Assembly: GCA_946626535.1 (NCBI GenBank)
Contig: CAMOUK010000029.1
Coordinates: 1 to 15,036 of the forward strand
Direction: 5' to 3'
DNA from: an uncultured Caryophanales bacterium
GTDB lineage: Bacteria > Bacillota_I > Bacilli_A > Acholeplasmatales > Anaeroplasmataceae
DNA: 15,036 bases
Shown: one piece after another, positions 7,044-13,321 of the stretch
Layout: every line of letters starts with the position of its first letter
Numbering within the stretch: the first letter of the stretch is position 1
Notes under the pieces: generated by a model
The model's database searches: none
What the model was told of the DNA's origin: nothing
Seen by the model: only the letters and a program-made list of their open reading frames with translations
Translations under genes and position numbers: made by a program

Positions 7044-7919
7044 ATGGAAGAATTATTTATAGAGGCTTTAGATGGCTTAAAATTATCAGCTATCTATAGC
7101 CCAGTAGAAAATCCAAAGGCTCTAATTCAAATCATCCATGGTATGGTTGAACATAAGGAAAGATATTTATATTTAATAAATAAGCTTAATGAGGCAGGAT
7201 ATACTACTATTATTACTGATAATAGAGGTCATGGTAAAAGTATAAATGAAAAATACCCTTATGGTCATATAGAATCTATTGATGAACTAGTAAATGACCA
7301 ATATGAGGTTACAAAATTTATTAAAGAAAAAAATCCTAATAAGGATTTATATATCTTTTCTCATTCTTTTGGAACATGTATATCAAGAAATTATATTATG
7401 AAGCATGACGATGAAATAAAAAAATTAATTATTTCAGGAACTGTTGCTTCAAATCCTGGGGCTCCACTTGGAGCTCATATAGCTAAAAAGAAGATGAAGA
7501 AGGACAAATATCAAGATTCTAAATTATTATTTGCTTTCTCTAATAATTTATCAACAAAGGAAGATTTTAGTTGGTTAAGCTATAATAAGGAAAATATCTC
7601 AAACTATGAAAATGATCCATTATGTAGAATTAGATTTGATGTATCAGGCTATTATACTCTTTTTACATCAGTAAAGAACTTTAAAAATACCAAATTATTT
7701 GAATGTAAAAATAAGGATTTAAAAATCTTAAGTATTTCAGGTAAGGATGATAGAACTACCTTTGGCACAAAAGGCGTTAAAAAGTCTTTAAAGCTATTAA
7801 ATAAGGCAGGTTATACAAATACTAGCTTTATTGAATATGATGGCATGAAACACGAAATTTTAATGGAAGATAAAAAGGATTTAGTAGTTAAAGATATAAT
7901 CAATTTTTATAATAAATAA
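7044..7919 (+). CDS. Alpha/beta hydrolase (monoacylglycerol lipase / lysophospholipase-like)
   Basis: The 291-aa protein has the serine-hydrolase layout of the Hydrolase_4 / monoglyceride lipase group. The oxyanion segment is IIHGMVEHKERY (HG at 32-33), followed by DNRGHGKS (59-66). The nucleophile elbow is FSHSFGT with Ser108; the first position of the usual GxSxG is Ser. The acid is D235 or D236 in SGKDDRTT, and the base is H270 in GMKHEIL. No signal peptide or membrane segment is seen, so it should be cytoplasmic. AAAGGTGA (7033-7040) precedes the ATG. No promoter is clear between the upstream terminator and the start, so some read-through may drive it. Lipid esters such as monoacylglycerols or lysophospholipids are the likely substrates by family. 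The exact substrate is unknown. Confidence 0.88.
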   Translation: MEELFIEALDGLKLSAIYSPVENPKALIQIIHGMVEHKERYLYLINKLNEAGYTTIITDNRGHGKSINEKYPYGHIESIDELVNDQYEVTKFIKEKNPNKDLYIFSHSFGTCISRNYIMKHDDEIKKLIISGTVASNPGAPLGAHIAKKKMKKDKYQDSKLLFAFSNNLSTKEDFSWLSYNKENISNYENDPLCRIRFDVSGYYTLFTSVKNFKNTKLFECKNKDLKILSISGKDDRTTFGTKGVKKSLKLLNKAGYTNTSFIEYDGMKHEILMEDKKDLVVKDIINFYNK

Positions 7920-7924
7920 AAAAA

Positions 7925-7949
7925 GCCTACTTTAAAGTAGGCATTTATT
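7925..7949. terminator. Bidirectional terminator between the hydrolase gene and tRNA-Arg
   Basis: A perfect GCCTACTTTAAAGTAGGC inverted repeat occupies 7925-7942. The plus strand continues ATTTATTTTT. The minus strand continues with seven T residues, so it should stop the convergent tRNA transcript especially well. Confidence 0.8.
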
Positions 7950-7957
7950 TTTAACAA

Positions 7958-8034
<77 letters not shown>

Positions 8035-8054
8035 ATTTATTGTCAGCGATAAAT

Positions 8055-8083
8055 ATTATATACTAAATGATTTCTATTTGCAA
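8055..8083 (-). promoter_or_regulatory. Promoter of tRNA-Arg
   Basis: On the minus strand TTGCAA (8083-8078), a 17-base spacer and a perfect TATAAT (8060-8055) lie about 20 bases before the tRNA 5' end at 8034. Confidence 0.8.
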
Positions 8084-8107
8084 GAAATAATTTTATTAAA
8101 AAAATAT

Positions 8108-8136
8108 TTTATTTATAATAAATTTTGTGTTAAAAT
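8108..8136 (+). promoter_or_regulatory. Likely promoter of the unknown gene and mgtE
   Basis: An extended -10 (TGT then TAAAAT, 8131-8136) lies 17 bases after a weak TTTATT (8108-8113). It starts about 20 bases before the ribosome site at 8153. It is back to back with the tRNA promoter. Confidence 0.4.
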
Positions 8137-8164
8137 TTATTGGATAGAAAAAAGAGGAATATCT

Positions 8165-8908
8165 ATGAACTTAAAGGAATTTAAATCTCTTAAAGAGAAT
8201 ACAACTACATATTTGATAAATTATGAGCATTTTCTTAAAAGAAGTAATTTGCTAGATTTAAAATATTATCATTATTTTGGCAAGACAATTTCTAAAATAT
8301 TATATCTTAGAAATGATACTGATTTAATGTTTGGTATCGCTAATTTATATAAGGATGAAAAATTAGCTGAATTAGATAATCTTTTAAGTGAACAAAGAAA
8401 AAAATATAATGCTGAATCTATCGAATTAAATAAAAAAATTCTTAAGGCTGATCAAATTTTTAATTCAAATATAAGTGAAGAAGATTTAAAAAAACTTGAT
8501 GAATCTTTTGATGAGGTTATTGAAAAATATCATCCGGCATTAACAATGTCTGTTAATCAAAATGAAAGACAATCATATGAAATGCTTAAAAATTTATTTT
8601 ATGATAATAATGTATTAGGCTATTTTGCATATTATGATTTATGTATAAATAACTTTAAAGAGGTTACTGATGATGTCGAATATGATAAAGTTGGTGCTTT
8701 CTATCAAAAAATTATTTATGATATAAGAGCTTACGTAGTAGAGCATCAAACAAAATATCCTTTTAACTATAAGGATATATTTGATGATGAAATTCTTATA
8801 GCTAAGCATCAAGGTGAGCTTGATGTAGAGTACACAAGGCTTTTAGAAGAAAATAAAGCTTTGCACACTGATATTACAAATTTATTAAAAAAAGATATTA
8901 AGCTATAG
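8165..8908 (+). CDS. Soluble helical protein of unknown function, upstream of mgtE
   Basis: I choose ATG 8165, 6 bases after AGAGGA (8153-8158). The frame is open to a TTG at 8078, but that stretch covers the divergent tRNA promoter and reads as AT-rich noise. The 247-aa product begins MNLKEFKSLKENTT, is rich in Asp, Glu, Lys, Asn and Tyr, and appears all-helical with no signal peptide or membrane segment. The segment VIEKYHPALTMSVNQNERQSYEMLKNLFYDN (about residues 120-150) resembles weakly the KYHPDL-type segment of J-domain-like proteins. That is a hint, not an assignment. The mgtE gene follows after only 14 bases with its own AGGAGG, so the two are probably co-transcribed. I do not recognise the family. 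Confidence 0.8.
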   Translation: MNLKEFKSLKENTTTYLINYEHFLKRSNLLDLKYYHYFGKTISKILYLRNDTDLMFGIANLYKDEKLAELDNLLSEQRKKYNAESIELNKKILKADQIFNSNISEEDLKKLDESFDEVIEKYHPALTMSVNQNERQSYEMLKNLFYDNNVLGYFAYYDLCINNFKEVTDDVEYDKVGAFYQKIIYDIRAYVVEHQTKYPFNYKDIFDDEILIAKHQGELDVEYTRLLEENKALHTDITNLLKKDIKL

Positions 8909-8922
8909 AGGAGGTATTTCTC

Positions 8923-10308
8923 ATGGAAAGAAATTATTTAGAGGAATTAAAGCAAATATTAGACAGCAATCTTTCTAATGAGCAAAAAAAGGAACAATTA
9001 TTACAATACCATGAATCTGATATTGCTGACTTATTAGAAGAACTAGATGAGGAAGAAAGAAAGAAGGTTTATGATCTTTTAGGCGATGAATCTGTTGCCG
9101 ATATTTTCTCTCACGTTGAAAATGTTGACGAATATGTTGATGAATTATCTGCAGATAAGGCCGCTGATATCATCGAAAAGATGGATGCCGATGATGCCAT
9201 CGATGTTCTAGATGAGCTAGATGAGGATAGAAGAGATGAGATTGTATCCTTACTAGATAAGGAAGCCAGAGAAGACATCGTTCAAATCGCTTCATATGAT
9301 GAGGATGAGCTTGGTAGTAAAATGACTAACAACTATGTTGTTATTCATACAACAGATAACGTAAAATCTGCTATGAAGCAGGTTATTAAGGAAGCTGCGG
9401 ATAACGATAATGTTTCTAATATATTCGTTTTAAATGATGATGAAACCTTCTATGGTGTATTGGAATTAAGAGAATTAATTATCGCTAGACAAAATGATGA
9501 TTTATTAAAGAAAATTAAAACAAATTATCCATATTTTTACGATAAGGCTAATATCTCAGATGTATTACCTGACTTAAAGGAATATGGACTTGATTCATAT
9601 CCAATTTTAAATGAAAAGAATGAGCTAGTTGGCGTAGTTACAGCTGATGACGTTGTTGAAGCTGTTGATGATGAGATGGGTGATGACTATGCTAAGTTCG
9701 CCGGTTTGACAGAAGAAATTGAACAAGGTGAATCAGTTTTCTCATCTGTTAAAAAAAGAATTCCATGGCTAATAATACTTTTAGTATTAGGCTTGGTTCA
9801 ATCATTTTCAATGACAGGCTTTGAATCAGTTATTGCTTCCTTACCTATCATTGTATTTTTCCAAACTTTAGTACTTGATATGGCTGGTAACTCAGGAACA
9901 CAATCTCTAGCCGTAACTATTAGACTACTTTCTGATAAGCCTGATAGCGGTAAGGAAATATTTAAATCTGCTGCAAAAGAATTTTTAACAGGCTTATTAA
10001 ATGGTTTAATTTTAGGTGCATTATCATTTGCTTTTGTAGTAATATTCTTATTTATTACAAAGCAATCTGTTCATCCAGGAGAAGTATTTAGTTGGGGTTC
10101 TGCCTTAAGGGGTGGAGGAATAGTTGGTATTGCTTTACTTATTGCGATGAGCGTATCATCTTTAGTAGGAGCTTTAGTTCCAATTATCTTTATGAAAATT
10201 CATATTGACCCAGCCGTTGCATCTGGACCATTTATCACAACAATTAACGATATTACAGCTTTACTAATTTACTATGGTTTAGCTTATGTATTATTCTTGG
10301 CATTTTAA
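8923..10308 (+). CDS. mgtE: Magnesium channel/transporter MgtE
   Basis: The 461-aa protein has the full MgtE architecture. An acidic superhelical N domain (about 1-130) contains HESDIADLLEELDEE and MDADDAIDVLDELDEDRRDEIV repeats. Two CBS domains follow (about 133-195 and 197-258), with the acidic linker DDVVEAVDDEMGDDYAKFAGL. The C-terminal transmembrane domain (about 277-461, probably five helices) holds LVLDMAGNSGTQSLAVTIRLL and DPAVASGPFITTINDITALL, the conserved pore and magnesium-binding segments. Cytosolic magnesium bound by the acidic N and CBS domains closes the channel in characterised MgtE. GAGGAGG (8908-8914) precedes the ATG by 8 bases. No M-box or other long leader is present, so control is probably at the protein level. 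A terminator follows at once. Confidence 0.96.
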   Translation: MERNYLEELKQILDSNLSNEQKKEQLLQYHESDIADLLEELDEEERKKVYDLLGDESVADIFSHVENVDEYVDELSADKAADIIEKMDADDAIDVLDELDEDRRDEIVSLLDKEAREDIVQIASYDEDELGSKMTNNYVVIHTTDNVKSAMKQVIKEAADNDNVSNIFVLNDDETFYGVLELRELIIARQNDDLLKKIKTNYPYFYDKANISDVLPDLKEYGLDSYPILNEKNELVGVVTADDVVEAVDDEMGDDYAKFAGLTEEIEQGESVFSSVKKRIPWLIILLVLGLVQSFSMTGFESVIASLPIIVFFQTLVLDMAGNSGTQSLAVTIRLLSDKPDSGKEIFKSAAKEFLTGLLNGLILGALSFAFVVIFLFITKQSVHPGEVFSWGSALRGGGIVGIALLIAMSVSSLVGALVPIIFMKIHIDPAVASGPFITTINDITALLIYYGLAYVLFLAF

Positions 10309-10336
10309 GGATACTAATGTATCCTTTTTATTTTTC
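10307..10336 (+). terminator. Intrinsic terminator after mgtE
   Basis: AAGGATAC (10307-10314) pairs with GTATCCTT (10319-10326) around a TAAT loop, then a T-rich tail. The mgtE stop codon overlaps the base of the stem. Confidence 0.85.
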
Positions 10337-10360
10337 TTAAAAAAAAACAGTAAAAAAAGC

Positions 10361-10389
10361 TTTACAAAATATATACCTCGTGATATGAT
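10361..10389 (+). promoter_or_regulatory. Promoter of the padR-DUF1700-DUF4097 operon
   Basis: TTTACA (10361-10366), a 17-base spacer and TATGAT (10384-10389) preceded by TGA form a good extended -10 promoter. Transcription would start near 10396. Confidence 0.75.
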
Positions 10390-10412
10390 GTATATCGAAA
10401 GGCGATGTATAT
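10369..10412 (+). promoter_or_regulatory. Candidate PadR operator repeats
   Basis: ATATAC (10371-10376) and GTATAT (10390-10395) form an inverted repeat bracketing the -10 box. GATGTATAT occurs twice as a direct repeat at 10387-10395 and 10404-10412. ATGTAT/ATACAT-like half-sites are typical of PadR targets, and the place over the promoter suggests self-repression. This is inferred from position and sequence. Confidence 0.5.
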
Positions 10413-10413
10413 T

Positions 10414-10719
10414 ATGGATGCTCAATTAAAAAGAGGAGTATTAGATGTATGTGTGCTGACAGCAATAAAGAATGAGGATTCTTATGGTTATAAGATAATA
10501 AAGGATCTTAAACCGATACTCGAGCTGTCGGAATCAACACTATATACTATTTTAAAAAGATTAGAAGATGCAAAGATGCTAGAGGTTAAGGTTGAACTTC
10601 ATGAGGGCAGAGTAAGAAAATATTATCACATAACGATAGAAGGATTAAAAAGAATTCGAGATTTTAAAAATGAATGGGCTGAGCTTATGACAATCTATTC
10701 ATTTATAGTTAAGGAGTGA
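10414..10719 (+). CDS. PadR-family transcriptional regulator
   Basis: The 101-aa protein is a small PadR-type winged-helix regulator. MDAQLKRGVLDVCVLTAI, DSYGYKIIKDL, LSESTLYTILKRLEDAKMLEVK and GRVRKYYHITIEGLKRI follow the family pattern: helices 1-3, recognition helix and beta wing. It belongs to the short subfamily with one C-terminal dimerisation helix. I choose ATG 10414 over ATG 10405 because the ribosome site AAAGG (10398-10402) would be only 2 bases from the latter, and MDAQL matches the family start. It leads an operon with a DUF1700 and a DUF4097 gene, a common Firmicutes trio in which PadR represses its own operon and responds to envelope or drug stress. The next ribosome site overlaps the end of this gene. 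Confidence 0.92.
   Translation: MDAQLKRGVLDVCVLTAIKNEDSYGYKIIKDLKPILELSESTLYTILKRLEDAKMLEVKVELHEGRVRKYYHITIEGLKRIRDFKNEWAELMTIYSFIVKE
10711..10716 (+). promoter_or_regulatory. Ribosome binding site that fixes the DUF1700 start
   Basis: AAGGAG lies 8 bases before the TTG at 10725. An in-frame GTG at 10716 overlaps this site and so cannot be the start it serves. Confidence 0.7.
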
Positions 10720-10724
10720 TTATT

Positions 10725-11321
10725 TTGAAGAAGAAGGAATTTTTAAAGGAATTAGAAAAAAATTTAAAAGGCTTACCTGAGCGTGATATAGAAGAAAGAA
10801 TAGAATTTTATAGTGAAATGATCGATGATCGAATTGAGGATGGAAAATCTGAGGAAGAGGCTGTTAGTGAAATTGGTAGTATTGATGAGGTTGTTGATCA
10901 AATCGCAAAGGATACTTCATTAGTAAGATTAGTTAAAAATAAAATTACACCAAAAAAGAGTATTAGTGGAAGTACAATATTATTCTTAATTTTAGGATTT
11001 CCATTATGGTTTCCACTTACAATGGTATTTTTCGCATTAGTGCTTGTTTTCTTTGTAGTATTGTGGGCTTTAGTAATTGTTACATATGCAGTTGAGACAG
11101 TACTATTTGGAGGAGCTGGAATATATGCGGTTGCCGCATTTGCCCAAATGGCAGATGGTGTATCATCTAAAGGTGCAGTTGGTCTTTCAATTGCGTGCTT
11201 AGGAGCAGCACTAATATTCATATTTGTTTGTATAGCAGCAACTAAGGTAACCTTTAAATTGAATAAATCAGTTTTAACAGGAATAAAGAGAAGCTTTATT
11301 GGAGGTAAGAAAAATGCGTAA
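10725..11321 (+). CDS. DUF1700-family membrane protein
   Basis: The 198-aa protein begins KKKEFLKELEKNLKGLPE (after the TTG start Met), the standard DUF1700 N-terminus. It continues with the acidic helical segment EERIEFYSEMIDDRIEDG and SEEEAVSEIGSIDEVVDQI. The C-terminal half is membrane-embedded, with long hydrophobic stretches at about 80-115, 118-135 and 148-170, probably three or four helices. The function of the family is not established. It is regularly encoded between a PadR regulator and a DUF4097 protein, as here, and may be a membrane partner or signalling component of them. It overlaps the next gene by 8 bases, so translation is coupled. Confidence 0.88.
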   Translation: MKKKEFLKELEKNLKGLPERDIEERIEFYSEMIDDRIEDGKSEEEAVSEIGSIDEVVDQIAKDTSLVRLVKNKITPKKSISGSTILFLILGFPLWFPLTMVFFALVLVFFVVLWALVIVTYAVETVLFGGAGIYAVAAFAQMADGVSSKGAVGLSIACLGAALIFIFVCIAATKVTFKLNKSVLTGIKRSFIGGKKNA

Positions 11322-12144
11322 GTTTGGTATATTTGTATTAATATTAGGTATTGTTTTATTAGTGGTAGGTGGTGGAATTACTGCTCTAGCCTATAAGGAT
11401 GGAGCATTTAAGCAAGAAACTAAAACTGAAAGCTTTGAATCAACTGATGATTTTGATGATATATATGTTGATTTATCAATTTCAGATGTAGAAATTAAAA
11501 AAGCAGATGATAATAAATTAAAGGTTGTTTTAAAGGAAACTGAAAAATTTAAACATCAGGTAAAGATTGAAAATAATAAATTAAATATTACAAATATAGA
11601 TGAGCGTCCATGGTATAATAAATGGTTATTTAGCTGGTTTACGGAATTAAAGGTAACAATTTTTTTACCAAAGGATACCTATAATGAATTAAATGTAAAA
11701 ATGTCTACAGGTAATTTTACATCAACTGAAATCTTAACATTCAATAATGTAAATACTAAAATGAGTACTGGTAATACACATTTATCAAATATTAGAGCTA
11801 ACGAATTTAATTCTAAATCATCTACAGGAAATTTATTATTGAGTGAAATTAAGGCAACTAACCTTTATGCAGAAGCATCATCAGGTAATATAGCATTAGT
11901 AAATGTATTAGTAGATAATAAGATGACTGCAAAGGCTTCAACAGGAAATATCAAATTTGATTCTAGTGATGCCAAAAATATTGAGGCAACAGTTTCAACT
12001 GGAAATATTTATGGTAATTTCTTAACTGCTAAATCATTTAATGCTACCTCATCAACAGGTAATGTCAATGTTCCAAATACTACAGGTGATCCTTGTGTAT
12101 TAAAAACATCTACAGGAAATATTAATATAACAATAAAGGAATAA
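11314..12144 (+). CDS. DUF4097-family membrane-anchored beta-helix protein with eight STGN repeats
   Basis: I choose ATG 11314, 8 bases after GGAGG (11301-11305). The 276-aa protein has one N-terminal membrane segment (about 4-27, FGIFVLILGIVLLVVGGGI) that anchors it, with the rest probably outside the cell. After a segment with WYNKWLFSWF it carries the DUF4097 region: eight repeats of STGN or SSGN every 19-20 residues, which should form a right- or left-handed stack of beta strands. DUF4097 proteins are often called putative adhesins. Enterococcal LiaX, which has this domain, takes part in the response to antimicrobial peptides. A cell-envelope stress role is therefore possible here, in line with the PadR and DUF1700 partners, but is inferred. 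A bidirectional terminator follows. Confidence 0.88.
   Translation: MRKFGIFVLILGIVLLVVGGGITALAYKDGAFKQETKTESFESTDDFDDIYVDLSISDVEIKKADDNKLKVVLKETEKFKHQVKIENNKLNITNIDERPWYNKWLFSWFTELKVTIFLPKDTYNELNVKMSTGNFTSTEILTFNNVNTKMSTGNTHLSNIRANEFNSKSSTGNLLLSEIKATNLYAEASSGNIALVNVLVDNKMTAKASTGNIKFDSSDAKNIEATVSTGNIYGNFLTAKSFNATSSTGNVNVPNTTGDPCVLKTSTGNINITIKE
11704..12120 (+). repeat. Eight in-frame STGN repeats of 57-60 bases within the DUF4097 gene
   Basis: The STGN/SSGN codons begin at 11704, 11764, 11821, 11878, 11938, 11995, 12052 and 12109. The spacing is 60, 57, 57, 60, 57, 57 and 57 bases. Codons vary between copies (for example TCTACAGGTAAT and AGTACTGGTAAT), so this is an old protein repeat and not a recent DNA expansion. 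Confidence 0.9.
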
Positions 12145-12150
12145 AAAAAG

Positions 12151-12174
12151 AAGGACTTCAAGCTTGAAGTCCTT
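12151..12174. terminator. Bidirectional terminator between the DUF4097 gene and recU
   Basis: A perfect 24-base inverted repeat (AAGGACTTCAAG and its complement) lies between convergent genes. On the minus strand it is followed by seven T residues. On the plus strand the tail is weaker (ATTTGTT). The recU stop codon lies at its right edge. Confidence 0.85.
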
Positions 12175-12754
12175 ATTTGTTATTAAAATATATTTCATCT
12201 ACAACCTTTAAATAGGGTAGCCTTGGGGCATAGCCTTCTTTAATTAGATGACCATTTTGTAAAAATTCATCATATGGTATTGATTTTCTTCCACCTGTTT
12301 GAGCTTCATTCCAATATTTTTCTACTATATCAAAAGTTAAAATATAGCATTCATTATATGGAGCCCAATAAAATATCATAAAGCCTATACCACCATGCTT
12401 AACTATATTATGAAGATGAAGTATCTGGTGAGGATGAATATTTGCTAGAGGGAAGGCTGTTTTATTATGGTTTTCCTTAGCCTCAAAATCGATATATTTA
12501 CCTCTATATAAGCCGTTATAGTCAGTAGTAGAAGGAGTTTTATAATAAGCCTCTGTTATTACAGCCTTACTACGCATAGGGTAATCAACCTTTACAATTT
12601 GAACTGGAGTTGGCTTTTTATGTATTACAGCTATATCATTATTTAGGTAGAATTCATTTGATTCATTTATAATAGCCTCGAAATCCATACCTAGATTAGC
12701 TTTATTTATAACTTTTTGCCTTGCAGGCCTTTTAATAGGGAAATTTAAACCCAT
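12173..12754 (-). CDS. recU: Holliday junction resolvase RecU
   Basis: The 193-aa protein is a clear RecU, the Firmicutes/Mollicutes nuclease that cuts Holliday junctions during recombination and repair. Family blocks match B. subtilis RecU closely: IAVIHKKPTPVQIVKVDYP (41-59), STTDYNGLYRGKYIDFEAKE (75-94) and GYAPRLPYL near the end. Likely metal-site residues are D78 and the E91-A-K93 motif. The start is ATG at 12754-12752, 6 bases after AAAGGTG; an in-frame GTG at 12763 lies within that site. In B. subtilis recU is paired with the penicillin-binding protein gene ponA, but here it stands alone in divergent orientation to the CBM20-like gene. The function is confident. Confidence 0.96.
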   Translation of the reverse strand: MGLNFPIKRPARQKVINKANLGMDFEAIINESNEFYLNNDIAVIHKKPTPVQIVKVDYPMRSKAVITEAYYKTPSTTDYNGLYRGKYIDFEAKENHNKTAFPLANIHPHQILHLHNIVKHGGIGFMIFYWAPYNECYILTFDIVEKYWNEAQTGGRKSIPYDEFLQNGHLIKEGYAPRLPYLKVVDEIYFNNK

Positions 12755-12770
12755 AATTATCACCTTTTAT

Positions 12771-12800
12771 ATTATAACAAATAATTTTATTAATAGTAAA
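12771..12800 (-). promoter_or_regulatory. Promoter of recU
   Basis: On the minus strand TTTACT (12800-12795), an 18-base spacer and a perfect extended -10 (TGT then TATAAT, 12776-12771) precede the ribosome site AAAGGTG at 12767-12761. The leader is very short. Confidence 0.65.
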
Positions 12801-12813
12801 CGTTTTTAAAATA

Positions 12814-12842
12814 GTGATATTATATTTTTTTTGATATATAAT
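12814..12842 (+). promoter_or_regulatory. Promoter of the CBM20-like gene
   Basis: GTGATA (12814-12819), a 17-base spacer and a perfect TATAAT (12837-12842) lie just upstream of AAGGAGGG (12853-12860) and ATG 12869. It is divergent from the recU promoter. Confidence 0.6.
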
Positions 12843-12868
12843 TATGTTGTTTAAGGAGGGTTTATACG

Positions 12869-13171
12869 ATGGCTAAGGTTACAGTAAAATTTGTTGTTAA
12901 AGCAAACGCAAAAACAGCATATCTTTGTGGATCTACAGACAACCTAGGTGCTTGGGATGCAAAGGGAGCTGTTGCTTTAACTAAAACAGATGGAGTATTT
13001 AGCGTTTCTAAACAATTCGAAGCTAATTCAACTGTTGAATTCAAAGTGTTAAGCGGTAAAACTTGGGATAAGGTTGAAAAAGGTAATTGGGGAGAAGATG
13101 TTGCAAATCATCAATTTGTAGCTGCTAAGGGCTTAACTGTTGAAGTTGAAGTTCCAAATTTCGCGAAGTAA
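12869..13171 (+). CDS. Free-standing CBM20-like (starch/glycogen-binding) domain protein
   Basis: The 100-aa product consists of one domain of the CBM20 / glycogen-binding type. VTVKFVVKANAKTAYLCGST leads to GSTDNLGAWD (21-30), the usual GS..LG.W signature with W29. TVEFKVLSGKTWDKVEKGNWG (55-75) carries W66 and W74, candidates for stacking on glucose rings. The classic WExGxNR end is only loosely kept as GEDVANH. There is no signal peptide, catalytic domain or membrane anchor, so it should be a soluble cytoplasmic protein. A strong ribosome site (AAGGAGGG, 12853-12860), promoter and terminator suggest a well expressed single gene. It could bind stored glycogen or recruit another enzyme to it. 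A purely structural immunoglobulin-like role without sugar binding is also possible. Confidence 0.75.
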   Translation: MAKVTVKFVVKANAKTAYLCGSTDNLGAWDAKGAVALTKTDGVFSVSKQFEANSTVEFKVLSGKTWDKVEKGNWGEDVANHQFVAAKGLTVEVEVPNFAK

Positions 13172-13181
13172 TATCTAAAAT

Positions 13182-13208
13182 AAGATGTCCTTCGGGACAT
13201 CTTTTTTT
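13182..13208 (+). terminator. Intrinsic terminator with UUCG loop after the CBM20-like gene
   Basis: AAGATGTCC (13182-13190) pairs with GGACATCTT (13195-13203) across a TTCG loop closed by C-G, a very stable tetraloop, then a T run. Confidence 0.93.
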
Positions 13209-13214
13209 ATTTTG

Positions 13215-13243
13215 TTGCGATTTGACTTTAGTTATAGTATAAT
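13215..13243 (+). promoter_or_regulatory. Promoter of the RNase J-like gene
   Basis: TTGCGA (13215-13220), a 17-base spacer and a perfect TATAAT (13238-13243) predict a start near 13250. A better-looking TTGACT at 13222 is only 10 bases from this -10 box. Confidence 0.6.
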
Positions 13244-13261
13244 ATATTAAAGGAAATTTCG

Positions 13262-13288
13262 ATGAATTATGTTAAGAAAAGGAGGTAA
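13262..13288 (+). CDS. Possible eight-residue leader ORF before the RNase J-like gene
   Basis: ATG 13262, preceded by AAAGGAAA (13250-13257), encodes MNYVKKRR and stops at TAA 13286-13288. Its last codons AAA AGG AGG form the strong ribosome-site sequence AAAAGGAGG (13277-13285). The stop runs straight into a hairpin, and the ORF is in frame with the downstream gene. It may be a regulatory leader peptide, or the ORF may be chance and only the AGGAGG matter. Translation is unproven. Confidence 0.3.
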   Translation: MNYVKKRR

Positions 13289-13310
13289 CTAAAACTTTTT
13301 TTAGTTTTTT
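13287..13310 (+). promoter_or_regulatory. Attenuator-like hairpin in the leader of the RNase J-like gene
   Basis: AACTAAAA (13287-13294) pairs with TTTTAGTT (13299-13306) around CTTT, and the T run extends to 13310. It has the form of an intrinsic terminator but only one G-C pair, so it would be weak. It separates the AAAAGGAGG (13277-13285) from the ATG at 13322. Confidence 0.4.
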
Positions 13311-13321
13311 GTGAAATTATT

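Noticed and set aside
8078..8164. N-terminal extension of the unknown protein to TTG 8078
   Set aside because: It overlaps the divergent tRNA promoter and reads as AT-rich noise; AGAGGA before ATG 8165 supports the shorter form.
10716..10724. GTG 10716 as the start of the DUF1700 gene
   Set aside because: It overlaps the ribosome site AAGGAG; TTG 10725 has correct spacing and gives the usual KKKEFL start.
10898..11221. Open frames on the opposite strand of the DUF1700, PFL, zinc-ribbon and RNase J-like genes
   Set aside because: They lie wholly within well supported genes, lack ribosome sites and show no recognisable protein features.
12755..12763. GTG at 12763 (minus strand) as the recU start
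   Set aside because: It lies inside the AAAGGTG ribosome site that serves ATG 12754.
13222..13243. TTGACT 13222 with TATAAT 13238 as a promoter pair
   Set aside because: The spacer is only 10 bases; TTGCGA at 13215 gives the correct 17.
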